Below, in pieces: positions 25,261 through 34,618 of a stretch of DNA of 64,000 nucleotides. The notes below the pieces were generated by a model. That model worked only from the letters and a program-made list of their open reading frames with translations. It was not told the origin of the DNA and did no database searches. The DNA is from Lachnospiraceae bacterium (GTDB lineage: Bacteria; Bacillota; Clostridia; Lachnospirales; Lachnospiraceae). Where the stretch lies: contig JAJQCQ010000085.1 in the NCBI GenBank assembly GCA_021202635.1, forward strand, positions 100,011-164,010, given 5' to 3'. Made by a program: the position numbers and the translations under genes. Position 1 is the stretch's first letter. Each line of letters begins with the position of its first letter.

Positions 25261-26512
25261 CAAATTCCGCCATTACAGGATTGCTCAGGTCCAGACCACG
25301 CGCTGTCAGAAATATACGCCCGCATTGTCTTTTGAGCAGACCAAGGGATGTCATACGATCAATTTTGTCGCCATATATCTGATCGATTGACCGATGAAAA
25401 CGTTCGGAAAACTCCTCTTCCGAGATTCCGGAAAGCATCCGCAGGCCAAGGAACATAAATTCCGCCATCTCGTCCTCCACAGAAAGGATTTCACAGCTTA
25501 AGGCGCTTTCTTTCCCAAATTGCTCATACGCGCCGTGCTCCATCGGATTCTGGCAACGCACACTTACCAGAGAACTCTGTGCCAGATGGCTGTCCCCTTT
25601 CTGACGGCATCGGATCATTGAGGAAGCGCCCAGTCCAAATCCCAGGTACTCCGTCCCCCGCCAGTAGCCGATGTTATGTCGGCATTCATATCCCGGGCGG
25701 GCATAATTGGAGATTTCATAGTGCTCATATCCGGCATCACCAAGCAGCTGCTCTGTGAGCGCATACATTTGGCGCTCGTCATCCTCAGAAGGCAGATACA
25801 GCGGCTGTTCTCCATCTGCGCGCCGCAAATCATCCTCATGATACTTCTGATAAAACGGAGTCCCTTCCTCAATGATTAAACTATACGCCGAAATGTGTTC
25901 CGGCGCAAGCATTAAAATTTGACGCAGCGTATTCTCCCACGATTCCACCGTCTGCCCGGGCAGCGCGGACATCAGGTCTACGTTGATATTTTTGAAGCCT
26001 GCCTTCCGCGCCGCTTCATAGGAGCAAAGGAACGTCTCCCAGGTATGAATACGGCCAAGCATGGCAAGTTCCGCATTGTCCGCAGATTGAAGGCCAAGGC
26101 TGATGCGGTTTATGCCACAGGCCCGATAAGCCTCCATAATTCTGCTTTCGGATAACGCGCCTTTTTCTGAGAAAGTCCCCGGATTGCACTCGATCGTTAT
26201 CTCACATTGTTCAGAAAAAGAAAAACAGGCGCGCAGGGTTTTCATGATCTCTGCAATCTGCGCGGACGGAAGAATGGAAGGCGTCCCCCCTCCGAAAAAA
26301 ACACTGCTGACAAAGTACTCCTCCCGCCTGGCGCATTCCATGGTCTCCGGCAGGGAACATGTGCTTCCTGGCATTCCGCTGCGAATCTCCGTTTGCAGGG
26401 TCTGAACATAGCGATCCCGCTGTTCTTTTCCTGCCGGAGCAGAAAGAAAATCGCAGTAAGCACATTTTTTCACGCAAAAAGGAATGTGGATATAGAGTTC
26501 CAGTTCGCGCAT
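25256..26512 (-). CDS. hemW: HemW-type radical SAM protein (coproporphyrinogen III oxidase-like)
   Basis: This 418-residue radical SAM protein has CVKKCAYC at residues 13-20 followed by DF. That CX3CX2CXF form typifies HemW heme chaperones rather than true coproporphyrinogen dehydrogenases, which have a fourth Cys. FFGGGTPS, ECNPGTF and SLGLQSADN complete the SAM-binding core, and a C-terminal HemN-type domain follows. A hydrophilic insertion (around MPGSTCSLPETMECARR) lies before the GGGTPS strand. The gene sits 30 bases downstream of the MATE exporter gene. GGAGAGGAG precedes the ATG. Confidence 0.93.
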   Translation of the reverse strand: MRELELYIHIPFCVKKCAYCDFLSAPAGKEQRDRYVQTLQTEIRSGMPGSTCSLPETMECARREEYFVSSVFFGGGTPSILPSAQIAEIMKTLRACFSFSEQCEITIECNPGTFSEKGALSESRIMEAYRACGINRISLGLQSADNAELAMLGRIHTWETFLCSYEAARKAGFKNINVDLMSALPGQTVESWENTLRQILMLAPEHISAYSLIIEEGTPFYQKYHEDDLRRADGEQPLYLPSEDDERQMYALTEQLLGDAGYEHYEISNYARPGYECRHNIGYWRGTEYLGFGLGASSMIRCRQKGDSHLAQSSLVSVRCQNPMEHGAYEQFGKESALSCEILSVEDEMAEFMFLGLRMLSGISEEEFSERFHRSIDQIYGDKIDRMTSLGLLKRQCGRIFLTARGLDLSNPVMAEFV

Positions 26513-26542
26513 GGCAAGATACTCCTCTCCTTCTTCACAGAC

Positions 26543-27910
26543 TTATTCACCTTTTCGGTTATTTTCTTCTTTGGCGAGTCCGAATTTTTCCCGATGGGAC
26601 AGAAACAATACAATACAGATCACGGCTGAGAGTGTAGAACCGGCAGGTGCCGCCATTCCCATCGGAAACAGTGTATTCGGGAATCGTTTTGTTGCCAGAT
26701 ACGCGCCAGGAATCCGCACCAGCAGGACCGAAGTCAGATTGTGCACGAAGGAAAAACCGGACAGTCCATACGCACAGAAAAATCCGCTGAAGCAGAAGTG
26801 GATGCCCGCCATGATACAGTCAAACGAGTAGGAACGCAGATATTGCCCACCCAGCTTCCGAACAAGCTCTTCACTGGAGAATAACCCGACAAACTGTTCC
26901 GGCACCAGCTGGCAGAGAATGAAACAGACAACCCCAAACGAAACCGAAACCAGTATCGCATAATAGAGCGTTTTTCGCGCCCGTCCATGCTGACTTGCTC
27001 CGCGATTCTGTGCAGCAATCGCAGAAACAGAAGAAAGCATCGCGGACGGCACCAGAAACAGAAAGCTGATAATTTTTTCTACGATACCGACGCTGGCTGC
27101 CACATCCACGCCGCGCTGATTTGCAATCATTGTGATCACCAGGAACGAAATCTGGATAAATCCGTCCTGGCAGGCGACCGGTACCCCGACTTTGAGAATA
27201 TCTGAAAGAACGGACTTCTCGGGTCGAAAATCTTTTCCGGTAATTTTTAATCCAACACTTTCCCGCTTCCTCATCAGAAACAGAAGCGCAAACACCACGC
27301 TGGACGCCTGAGAAATCACTGTGCCATACGCGGCACCCGCCGCCCCCATCTGAAAGCCGCCGATCAGCAGAAAATCCAGCACAATATTCAGCACACAGGC
27401 GACTCCGACAAAATACATCGGACTTTTTGAATCGCCCATGCCGCGGTAAATGCAGCTGATCACATTATAAGCGGTAATAAATGGAATCCCGGCAAAGCAG
27501 ATCGTCAGGTAATCCCCCGTCTGTGAAATGGCTTCGGCAGGAACTGACATCACGGTAATGATCCCATTTCTGGCTGACATCAGTATCACAACCAGGGCCA
27601 CCGAGCCGATCGCAAACAGCGTTACCGTATTCCCAATAATACGGGATGTCCACTCCTTCTGTCTGCTGCCGATCGCTACTCCCAGGCCAACCGTGGATCC
27701 CATCGCGAGACCGACAATCACAACCGTCAGCATATGCATAACCTGACTGCCGATCGACACCGCTGAGGTCGCGGCTGCTCCGTTATACTGACCAATCACA
27801 TACAGATCCACCATCCCGTAAAAGGTCTGTAAAAAAGAAGAAAGCAGGTACGGCAGAGAGAACCGCAGCAATACTTTCAACACACTTCCTTTTGTTAAAT
27901 CCTTTTCCAT
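26543..27910 (-). CDS. MATE-family efflux transporter
   Basis: This 455-residue membrane protein has about 12 hydrophobic segments in the two-fold MATE arrangement. It starts LLRFSLPYLLSSFLQTFYGMVDLYVIGQY and includes AVSIGSQVMHM and GIPFITAYNVISCIYRGMGDSKSP-type motifs (read in parts) seen in the DinF/NorM group of Firmicutes. It would expel cationic compounds using a Na+ or H+ gradient. GGAG precedes the ATG. It is encoded between ttcA and hemW on the same strand. The drug or metabolite exported cannot be predicted. Confidence 0.92.
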   Translation of the reverse strand: MEKDLTKGSVLKVLLRFSLPYLLSSFLQTFYGMVDLYVIGQYNGAAATSAVSIGSQVMHMLTVVIVGLAMGSTVGLGVAIGSRQKEWTSRIIGNTVTLFAIGSVALVVILMSARNGIITVMSVPAEAISQTGDYLTICFAGIPFITAYNVISCIYRGMGDSKSPMYFVGVACVLNIVLDFLLIGGFQMGAAGAAYGTVISQASSVVFALLFLMRKRESVGLKITGKDFRPEKSVLSDILKVGVPVACQDGFIQISFLVITMIANQRGVDVAASVGIVEKIISFLFLVPSAMLSSVSAIAAQNRGASQHGRARKTLYYAILVSVSFGVVCFILCQLVPEQFVGLFSSEELVRKLGGQYLRSYSFDCIMAGIHFCFSGFFCAYGLSGFSFVHNLTSVLLVRIPGAYLATKRFPNTLFPMGMAAPAGSTLSAVICIVLFLSHREKFGLAKEENNRKGE

Positions 27911-28025
27911 CCTGATCTCCTGATCTTTTCTCTTTTTATCGTTTTCTGTGTTCCAGGCAGATTTTTTTATTCAGATGCCGCAGCGGCTCCTGAACCGTTT
28001 TCGCTGCCAGGGTTGCGCTCCACGG

Positions 28026-29240
28026 TCAGTCGTATTTCTGCTTTGTCTCATACTCATCCAGAAAATGATACCGCTTACCGTCCTTCTTCCAGCCGATGAT
28101 CGTATTCAGATTCACATTTTCCGCGCTGCGGAAAATATTGCTTTCAATCACCGGATCCCGTTCGGCTAAAAAGGCGATCAAATGCTTGATTTCCGCCCGT
28201 TTTGACCCCTTCTCCGTGCCGCCGCAGGATGCGCAGTTTTCTGTAAACCGGCACGCGCACTGGATGAAATGTAAATCATTATACTCCGCCCAATGAATGA
28301 TATCCTTTTCCCGAATCAGGTACATCGGGCGGATCAATTCCATTCCTTCGAAATTGTTGCTATGCAGCTTTGGCATCATCGTCTGCATCTGCCCGCCGTA
28401 CAGCATTCCCATCAGGATTGTCTCAATCACATCATCATAATGGTGCCCGAGCGCGATTTTGTTGCAGCCAAGCTCTTTCGCCTTGCTGTACAGATAGCCC
28501 CGGCGCATTCTCGCGCAGAGATAACAGGGGGAATTCTCTTCAGAAGCTACAATATTGAAAATCTCCGATCGGAACACGGTGATCGGAACATTCAGAAGCT
28601 TCGCATTGTCGAGAATCCGCTGATAATTTGCGTCATTGTACCCCGGGTTCATCACCAGAAAAACCAGTTCAAAATTCCGTCTTCCATGGCGGTACAATTC
28701 CTGAAACAGCTTCGCCATCAGCATGGAATCTTTCCCGCCGGAAATACAGACCGCGATCCGGTCGCCGTCCTGAATCAGTTCATATTCCTGCACTGCTTTT
28801 GTAAACCGGTACCAAAGCTCCCGACGAAACTTTTTAATAATGCTGCGCTCTGCCGCGTCGGCCAGACACAAAGCGTTTTTTGTATGGCTGACGCAGGCTT
28901 GCTCCGGGTTCTGATCTTCCTTTTTGGTGTTTGGCGTACTCCCAAGCGCACGCTGCAGCTGAAATCTCAAATACTCCCGATACCCGCCAACCACACTGGC
29001 AGCATCGAATCCTTCCTCCTCCAGTTCACACACCAGCTCATCGCTCTCATCGCCCGTATGGCACAAAAAACAGAGCGGGCGATCCTTTGGCAGAATCTCC
29101 CTGCTCTCTCTGATTCCGGCGAGATCCATATGTACCGCACCGGGAACGGTTCCTTTCTTATAATCCTCCTGCGAGCGTATATCAATGACAACGCACGTGT
29201 TATCCACTCGCAGAAGGTCTTCGATTGTGATTCGCTTCAT
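28026..29240 (-). CDS. Rhodanese domain fused to TtcA-type tRNA thiolation ATPase
   Basis: This 404-residue protein has two enzymatic parts. Residues 1-95 are a rhodanese domain with candidate persulfide Cys60 in LCHTGDES. After a hydrophilic linker (about 100-132) comes a PP-loop ATPase with SGGKDS (167-172). Cysteine pairs CYLCARMRRG and CACRFTENCASC are of the kind that bind an Fe-S cluster or zinc in TtcA/TtuA-like enzymes. TtcA makes 2-thiocytidine-32 in tRNA. The fusion suggests that the rhodanese domain delivers sulfur to the ATPase domain in cis. The ribosome binding site is weak. It follows an Fe-S aldo/keto reductase gene by 24 bases. Confidence 0.85.
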   Translation of the reverse strand: MKRITIEDLLRVDNTCVVIDIRSQEDYKKGTVPGAVHMDLAGIRESREILPKDRPLCFLCHTGDESDELVCELEEEGFDAASVVGGYREYLRFQLQRALGSTPNTKKEDQNPEQACVSHTKNALCLADAAERSIIKKFRRELWYRFTKAVQEYELIQDGDRIAVCISGGKDSMLMAKLFQELYRHGRRNFELVFLVMNPGYNDANYQRILDNAKLLNVPITVFRSEIFNIVASEENSPCYLCARMRRGYLYSKAKELGCNKIALGHHYDDVIETILMGMLYGGQMQTMMPKLHSNNFEGMELIRPMYLIREKDIIHWAEYNDLHFIQCACRFTENCASCGGTEKGSKRAEIKHLIAFLAERDPVIESNIFRSAENVNLNTIIGWKKDGKRYHFLDEYETKQKYD

Positions 29241-29264
29241 ATGATAATTCGATCCATTCCTGTC

Positions 29265-30287
29265 TTAATACACTTTTCCAGCCAGAATTTCTTTGTAATC
29301 CTGCAGATTCTTTGCCAGCAGCGTCGGCGTATCAAGGTGATACGGGCACTTGCTCTTGCATTTGTTGCAGTGCAGGCATTCCTCAATTTTCATCATCTTT
29401 GCCTGCATTTCAGGCGTCAGCTGTGCTTCTGATGGCGATCGGCGGATCAGCAGAGACATACGGGCACAATTGTTGATCTCGATGCCAGCCGGACACGGCA
29501 TACAGTAGCCGCAGCCACGGCAGAATTCCCCCATCAGCTCCTGCCGGTCTTTTGCGATCAGCGCGCGGATTTCGTCCGTCATCACCGGGGGACAGGCGAT
29601 ATAGGACAGGAACTCTTCCAGCTCCGTCATCCGCTGTATCCCCCAGATTGGAAGCACGTTGTCATACTGCGCCTCAAAGGCGTAAGCCGCAGCGGAATTT
29701 GTGATCAAACCGCCAGAGAGCGCCTTCATCGCAATGAATCCCATGTCCGCTTCCCGGCAGACCGCCACCAGCTTTTTATCCTCCTCTGCCGCCAGATAAC
29801 AGAACGGAAACTGAAGGGTATCATACAGTCCGGACTCGATTGCCTCGTTTGCCACCTTCAGACGATGGTTCGTGATCCCGATATGTAATATTTTTCCCTG
29901 CCGCTTTGCTTCCAGCATGCACTCATACACACCGCTTTCATCTCCCGGTTTCGGGCAGAAGGAAGGATTGTGGAACTGATAAATATCCAGATAATCCGTT
30001 TTCAGAGTTGTAAGGGTCGTTTCCAGGTCCTTCCAGAAATCCTCTGGCTTTACCGCCGCTGTCTTTGACGAAATAAACACATGCTCCCGTACATCCGAAA
30101 GCGCCAGCCCCAGCTTATGTTCGCTGTCCGTATATAAACGCGCCGTGTCAAAAAACGTAATCCCCTCATCATAGGCTCTGCGGATAATCTTCACTGCCTC
30201 TTCGTCACTCACCCGCTGAATCGGCAGCGCGCCAAATCCGTTTTTATTTGTAACAATCTCTGTTTTTCCGAGTCTTACTGTATCCAT
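29265..30287 (-). CDS. Aldo/keto reductase with C-terminal ferredoxin domain (second copy)
   Basis: This protein of about 340 residues has an aldo/keto reductase barrel (NGFGALPIQRV, TFFDTARLYTDSEHK, HIGITNHRL) and a C-terminal cysteine-rich domain with CRGCGYCMPC and CLHCNKCKSKCP. The frame continues 17 codons upstream, but the ATG at 30287 follows a GGAG site and gives the usual family start MDTVRLGKTEIV. Its role is unknown. It is the first gene of a run with the rhodanese-TtcA gene and has its own promoter upstream. Confidence 0.88.
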   Translation of the reverse strand: MDTVRLGKTEIVTNKNGFGALPIQRVSDEEAVKIIRRAYDEGITFFDTARLYTDSEHKLGLALSDVREHVFISSKTAAVKPEDFWKDLETTLTTLKTDYLDIYQFHNPSFCPKPGDESGVYECMLEAKRQGKILHIGITNHRLKVANEAIESGLYDTLQFPFCYLAAEEDKKLVAVCREADMGFIAMKALSGGLITNSAAAYAFEAQYDNVLPIWGIQRMTELEEFLSYIACPPVMTDEIRALIAKDRQELMGEFCRGCGYCMPCPAGIEINNCARMSLLIRRSPSEAQLTPEMQAKMMKIEECLHCNKCKSKCPYHLDTPTLLAKNLQDYKEILAGKVY

Positions 30288-30328
30288 TTGTACTGTCTCC
30301 GTTCTTTTAATTGGAACAAATCCACACA

Positions 30329-30357
30329 ATTTTATCACGCATATTCCTTTGCATCAA
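30329..30357 (-). promoter_or_regulatory. Promoter of the aldo/keto reductase - ttcA run
   Basis: TTGATG (30352-30357) and TAAAAT (30329-30334) are 17 bases apart on the minus strand, about 40 bases before the ATG at 30287. Confidence 0.65.
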
Positions 30358-30443
30358 GCGCAAAAAATGATTCTTAATCGCACAGAACTGTGTTTCCGGA
30401 ATGCTTACAGGTCACACCCTGACCAAATTTACAATATTTCCAC

Positions 30444-30965
30444 CTACAGGTGGGACCTATAACGGCATCCGGCCACATGATCAGCCTCTAATTTCAGCAA
30501 ATAGTCTTTCGCCTCGATTCCGCATCCAAAACCGGTCAGACTCCCATTTTTCCCTATCACACGGTGACAGGGAATCAGGATCAGAATCCGGTTTTTATGA
30601 TTCGCACCGCCAACCGCGCGGCAGGCCTGCGGCTGACCGATTCTCCCGGCAATATCCGCATAGCTTCTCGTTTCCCCGTAGGGAATCTCGCGCAAAGCGT
30701 TCCATACTCTTTTCTGAAATTCCGTCCCCTGCGGATGCAGCGGAATATCAAACGCCATTTTTTTGCCGGCAAAATATTCCTGCAATTCATCGCAGGTACG
30801 CTGCAGCAGCTCGGAGCTCCTCTCATCGGACCTCCCGGTATCCGGCGGCAGATATGCCGTCGGATACAGAGCCGTCAATGCCTCGCCATCCTCTTCCAGG
30901 CAAAGCATCCCCATCGGAGAATCATAATACATCCTGTTCCGAACCATTTGCTCTTCGGTTTTCAT
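30444..30965 (-). CDS. ogt: Methylated-DNA-[protein]-cysteine S-methyltransferase
   Basis: This suicide repair protein of about 173 residues removes O6-alkyl groups from guanine in DNA. The active-site motif IPCHRVIGKNGSLTGFGCG, with acceptor Cys, lies in the C-terminal half, preceded by the helix-turn-helix TRSYADIAGRIGQPQACRAV region. The start at 30965 has a strong GAGGAGG site overlapping the end of the preceding gene (8-base gap), so the two are probably co-transcribed. A much longer frame upstream is not used. A short hairpin (CCACCT/AGGTGG) spans the stop codon. Confidence 0.94.
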   Translation of the reverse strand: MKTEEQMVRNRMYYDSPMGMLCLEEDGEALTALYPTAYLPPDTGRSDERSSELLQRTCDELQEYFAGKKMAFDIPLHPQGTEFQKRVWNALREIPYGETRSYADIAGRIGQPQACRAVGGANHKNRILILIPCHRVIGKNGSLTGFGCGIEAKDYLLKLEADHVAGCRYRSHL

Positions 30966-30973
30966 TTTCCTCC

Positions 30974-32140
30974 TCATTCGCATTCCATCTGCGCAATCCC
31001 ATAGGATATCTGCATTACTTCCGGATTCATCTGCGTGGGGGCAAGCTGGATCAGCTTTGTATCGTCTTCGATCGCAGCCATCCCCATGCTCCATCCGGCC
31101 GGATGAATTCTGGAATCGTAGGATACCAGCATATCGACCTGCTCCCATGGACCTTCTCCCAGATGGTAATTCACCAGAAACTTCCCCGGATCCCGCAGGC
31201 CTAACCAGTCGCCGTCACGCTTGCCGCTGAGAAGGATCGTTCCATTGGGACCGCCAGCCTTCGTCCAGATGCAGTAAGGCATGCTCCCGACGAATTTTCC
31301 ATCTGCGGTCTGCGCTCTTGTGCCGCGCAGGGAAGGGTCTCCGAAATCCATTCCATCATCCGAAAGCTTATAGAAGATCCCGCAATTCTCATCATTTACA
31401 ATCTCAAAGCACATAAAATATCTGCCATTTGGCAGCTTCGTCACAATTGCCATACCCGGGCGCCGCAGTCCGTCCGGAATCGCAACCACGAGCTTTGGCT
31501 CCCTCCACGTTTTTCCACCATCCGGGGAAGAGATCACCGCAAGGCACTGATTCAGACTGCGGTCCGTATGCGGCTTTTCATCGGAATAGACAGCAGTGAG
31601 CTCTCCATACGCGTTGAGATACAGGAAAGGCTCCCAAACCGGTCCGACACATTCCCAATTATATTCCTTTGGCACACCGCCGTACGCAAAAGAAGAGCGG
31701 TATTCCCAGGTTTTTCCGTGATCACGGCTGATATAAAGCTGGAGCTCCGTCCCGATAAAATCCGGAGGGTTGTCGGGAGCAAATGCCTGCATCGGAATGG
31801 AATTGCCGGCAAACAGAAGGGTGCCGGCCGGAAGCTCTCCGCACGGCTTGGGCAGCTCAAACAGATGCGGCTGATAACGCATCCCCCACCCGTTCTTCGT
31901 GTCCTCCACATCACTGAAATGCTCCCAGGACTTACCGCCGTCAGAGCTTTTGTAAATCGGAATGACAGCAGGTTCCCGTTCTGCGTAATATTCGAACGAA
32001 GCCAGCAGGGTACCATTTTCTTCTCCCGCGTGTTTCAGTTCCAGAACTCTCGGATAAAGAACGCCCGGGCCTGGTTTGATTTCGTTTTTTCTCGGGGCAA
32101 AAACGACGCCCTTGAAGTCATTTGTAAGTTTCAGAGCCAT
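30974..32140 (-). CDS. BNR-repeat, sialidase-fold protein
   Basis: This 388-residue protein is predicted to form a six-bladed beta-propeller. Three Asp boxes are visible (SSDGGKSWEHF, SRDHGKTWEYR, SPDGGKTWREP), the mark of sialidase/neuraminidase-fold proteins. There is no signal peptide, so it is cytoplasmic. Relatives include exo-glycosidases of several families and non-enzymatic propellers. I do not see enough catalytic residues to call a sialidase. It lies immediately upstream of ogt, near but outside the glycosidase region. AAGGGGGAT precedes the start. Confidence 0.8.
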   Translation of the reverse strand: MALKLTNDFKGVVFAPRKNEIKPGPGVLYPRVLELKHAGEENGTLLASFEYYAEREPAVIPIYKSSDGGKSWEHFSDVEDTKNGWGMRYQPHLFELPKPCGELPAGTLLFAGNSIPMQAFAPDNPPDFIGTELQLYISRDHGKTWEYRSSFAYGGVPKEYNWECVGPVWEPFLYLNAYGELTAVYSDEKPHTDRSLNQCLAVISSPDGGKTWREPKLVVAIPDGLRRPGMAIVTKLPNGRYFMCFEIVNDENCGIFYKLSDDGMDFGDPSLRGTRAQTADGKFVGSMPYCIWTKAGGPNGTILLSGKRDGDWLGLRDPGKFLVNYHLGEGPWEQVDMLVSYDSRIHPAGWSMGMAAIEDDTKLIQLAPTQMNPEVMQISYGIAQMECE

Positions 32141-32173
32141 AAAAAAATCCCCCTTCTTTTAAAATATGGCTTC

Positions 32174-32202
32174 ATTATACATAATCACAAAGGACTTTAC
32201 CA
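32174..32202 (-). promoter_or_regulatory. Candidate promoter of the BNR-repeat gene
   Basis: A perfect TATAAT (32174-32179 on the minus strand) lies 34 bases from the ATG. The -35 box 17 bases upstream (TGGTAA) is poor, so an activator may be needed. Confidence 0.4.
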
Positions 32203-32348
32203 GTATTTTCTGCCAGAGGAAACAGGTTGGGAAAAAAACGGGTACGACCCGCTCTCCATTTTGGGGAGACAAGGCCGCACCCTTCCGTTCTGTGTCCATA
32301 TGGCATATCTGGACGATCTGCCTGTTTACTATGTTATCACTATGTTTT

Positions 32349-32383
32349 CAACCCGACCACACAGCAGGTGCGTGGCCGGGTTG
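32349..32383 (-). terminator. Hairpin downstream of the beta-helix protein gene
   Basis: CAACCCGACCAC (32349-32360) and GTGGCCGGGTTG (32372-32383) pair over 12 bases with one wobble, starting 16 bases past the stop codon at 32399. No T-run follows on the minus strand, so it may stabilise the 3' end rather than terminate efficiently. Confidence 0.5.
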
Positions 32384-32398
32384 TGAGCAGTAACGCAA

Positions 32399-34618
32399 TT
32401 ATACTTCCGGACGCTCCACTGCGTAATCTTCAAAGCTGTCCGTGACAGATGCCCCGGTTGTATCTGCACTGTCACTGTAGGATTCCACCGTAATTGTATA
32501 GGCACTGCTGCCCTCTACATACACGGTCCCATCCGTTCCTGTAATGGTAACAGTATTTCCCTCCGCATCCGTAATCGTACCGCTGCAGGAAAGACTTGTG
32601 AGGGTACTGTCGCCAGTTACAATCCAGGAAGAATCCTCGCTGATAATCACGTTGCAATAGCCGCTGCCGCCGTTTCCGGCCCAGGTCTCATCATTTACAA
32701 TAGCGCCGGTCAGAGTACTGCCATCTGTCATATAAAAATCGAGTGTGCTAATGCTGTCCCAGATCACATCGCCATCCATTGTCTGGCTGATCGCTGTAAA
32801 TAAGCAGTCAGAACCATTGCTGCCCGTGGTCCCCCATCCTCTGGAATTTGTGTTTCCGGTGCACTGCAGGAAAAACTCACAGTCGTCTGCGGCATTGATT
32901 TCTACATTCTCCAGAGTGATGGTACATTCTGTATTTGTTGTATAAAACAGACCGCCATTTGTGGAAGTCAGTGTACCGCCCACCATCTGGAAGGTCCCAT
33001 TGCCAACCTCAGAATCGCCGGACATACTCTGGTATACAATCACAGTCCAGGTCACATCATTTCGTTCATCATCCGGAGCCATACCGGTCAGATCGCAGTC
33101 ATAGAGACGGAGCGTATTCAGACCTTCAATGCAGACGGCTTCGGCCGCGGTCGACGTCAAAGTTGCCTCGCTGATCGCGATTTCCGCTGTACAGTATACA
33201 GCAGGGGAGTCAGAGCCATTGGAGGTATAAGTTCCCCCATCGACGACCATAGTGCCGCTGCCCCGGTCGCTGCGAACCGCCGCGGAAGAAGTGCCGTTTG
33301 TTGTCGCGGTCACATCCCAGGCGTAAAGTGTACCGCCTCCCGCAACATGGATGCCACCAGAAGTATTCAGCTGCGTGTCAATCACTGTATCCATGACATA
33401 GACAACACCGTCGCCGTAGGCAAACACACCAGCGCCGCCTTCCGAATCCGTAGTAATGGTACTGTCACTGACAATCAGTGTTCCATCGGTTGCCAGCAGT
33501 GCGGCACCTACCCCGTAAAAGCTGGAATTATCACCGCCCGTACTGTCATCGGATTCCCGGATGATTGTATCATTCGTAAGAATCGCAGTTACATCCTCCG
33601 AAACCAGAATAGCGTTCTCATCTGTTCCGGTAGAGGTAATCTCTTCTGAGTCAATCGTCGTGTCTTCTGTAATTGTGTTTGCGGCATCATAGCTGTCCAC
33701 ACCGGAGGAGCTGCCTCCGCCCATGTCACCGCCCATTCCGGAACCACCCATCTCGCCGCCGCCCATGCTGAAATCTCCGGACTGTACGGTAACCGTTGCT
33801 GCTGTTCCATCCTCATTTAAGGTGATGATGACTGTATCGCCGACTTCAATATCGGAAAGCGTGATTTCTTCTGTCTTGGCGGAATCCCCCATTTCAAAAC
33901 CGCCAGCATCCATAGAACCATCTCCGCCTTCTCCCATATCGGAAGGAGCTTCTTGGCCTTCCTCCGATGGTACCTCATCACCCATTTCTGATGGTGCTTC
34001 GCCACCGGCATCCGATGGCATCTCATCCCCCGCATCAGACGGTGCTTCTCCGCCCTCGCCTGTCGGCATCTCTCCACCTTCACCAGAAGGTGCTTCTCCG
34101 TCTCCATCCGCTTTTTCCATCGCTTCCCCATCGGCAGCATTTGCATCCCCATCTCCGGCAGACATGCCTCCGCTCATTTTCAGATACTGCGTTTCGTCCG
34201 TCAGAGTAATTGTCTGTGTTTCTGTCTCAGCCTCCGCTACATCAATGTCATCCGAAGCTGCGTCACTGTCACTTCCGGTTTCGTCCCCATTTGCCAGCGC
34301 TTCCTCGTCCGATCCCGCATCCCCATCTTCAGATGCTTCGCTTCCATCAGGCGCTTCCTGACTATCTCCCGGTATTTCCATATCCATGCCGCCCATTCCG
34401 GTCGTAACCGATACCGTAATGAAATCTTCCCCAATCTCTGTCACGGTACCCATAATCATCTGGGAGACCTCCTGCGCTTCATCCGGCAGATCCGCCGGGG
34501 CTTCTCCGTCAACGGATGCTTCCGCTGCTACATCAGTCTGGCCTTCCTGCGCATACGCTGCAGTCGGAACCGCCGTAATCACCAGGCCCATCAATACTGC
34601 GATTTGTTTTTTCTTCAT
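32399..34618 (-). CDS. Secreted acidic beta-helix protein with low-complexity Gly/Glu/Pro/Ser insert
   Basis: This 739-residue protein has a classical signal peptide (MKKKQIAVLMGLVITAV to AYAQ). Residues about 55-285 look like a small beta domain of the DUF5666 kind (GTVTEIGEDFITVSV, ITLTDETQYLK, LSDIEVGDTVIITL), interrupted twice by acidic low-complexity sequence. The second insert repeats units such as GEAPSDAGDEMPSDAG. Gly/Met-rich sequence follows (about 288-308), then a long right-handed beta-helix rich in Thr, Ser, Gly and Asp (about 320-700). No LPXTG, transmembrane anchor or catalytic motif is seen. It may be a surface or matrix protein, perhaps calcium-binding; the function is unknown. 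CGGAGG precedes the start. Confidence 0.85.
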   Translation of the reverse strand: MKKKQIAVLMGLVITAVPTAAYAQEGQTDVAAEASVDGEAPADLPDEAQEVSQMIMGTVTEIGEDFITVSVTTGMGGMDMEIPGDSQEAPDGSEASEDGDAGSDEEALANGDETGSDSDAASDDIDVAEAETETQTITLTDETQYLKMSGGMSAGDGDANAADGEAMEKADGDGEAPSGEGGEMPTGEGGEAPSDAGDEMPSDAGGEAPSEMGDEVPSEEGQEAPSDMGEGGDGSMDAGGFEMGDSAKTEEITLSDIEVGDTVIITLNEDGTAATVTVQSGDFSMGGGEMGGSGMGGDMGGGSSSGVDSYDAANTITEDTTIDSEEITSTGTDENAILVSEDVTAILTNDTIIRESDDSTGGDNSSFYGVGAALLATDGTLIVSDSTITTDSEGGAGVFAYGDGVVYVMDTVIDTQLNTSGGIHVAGGGTLYAWDVTATTNGTSSAAVRSDRGSGTMVVDGGTYTSNGSDSPAVYCTAEIAISEATLTSTAAEAVCIEGLNTLRLYDCDLTGMAPDDERNDVTWTVIVYQSMSGDSEVGNGTFQMVGGTLTSTNGGLFYTTNTECTITLENVEINAADDCEFFLQCTGNTNSRGWGTTGSNGSDCLFTAISQTMDGDVIWDSISTLDFYMTDGSTLTGAIVNDETWAGNGGSGYCNVIISEDSSWIVTGDSTLTSLSCSGTITDAEGNTVTITGTDGTVYVEGSSAYTITVESYSDSADTTGASVTDSFEDYAVERPEV

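Noticed and set aside
28293..29432. A 379-codon open frame opposite the rhodanese-TtcA gene
   Set aside because: Same reasoning: the opposite strand carries intact rhodanese and PP-loop motifs.
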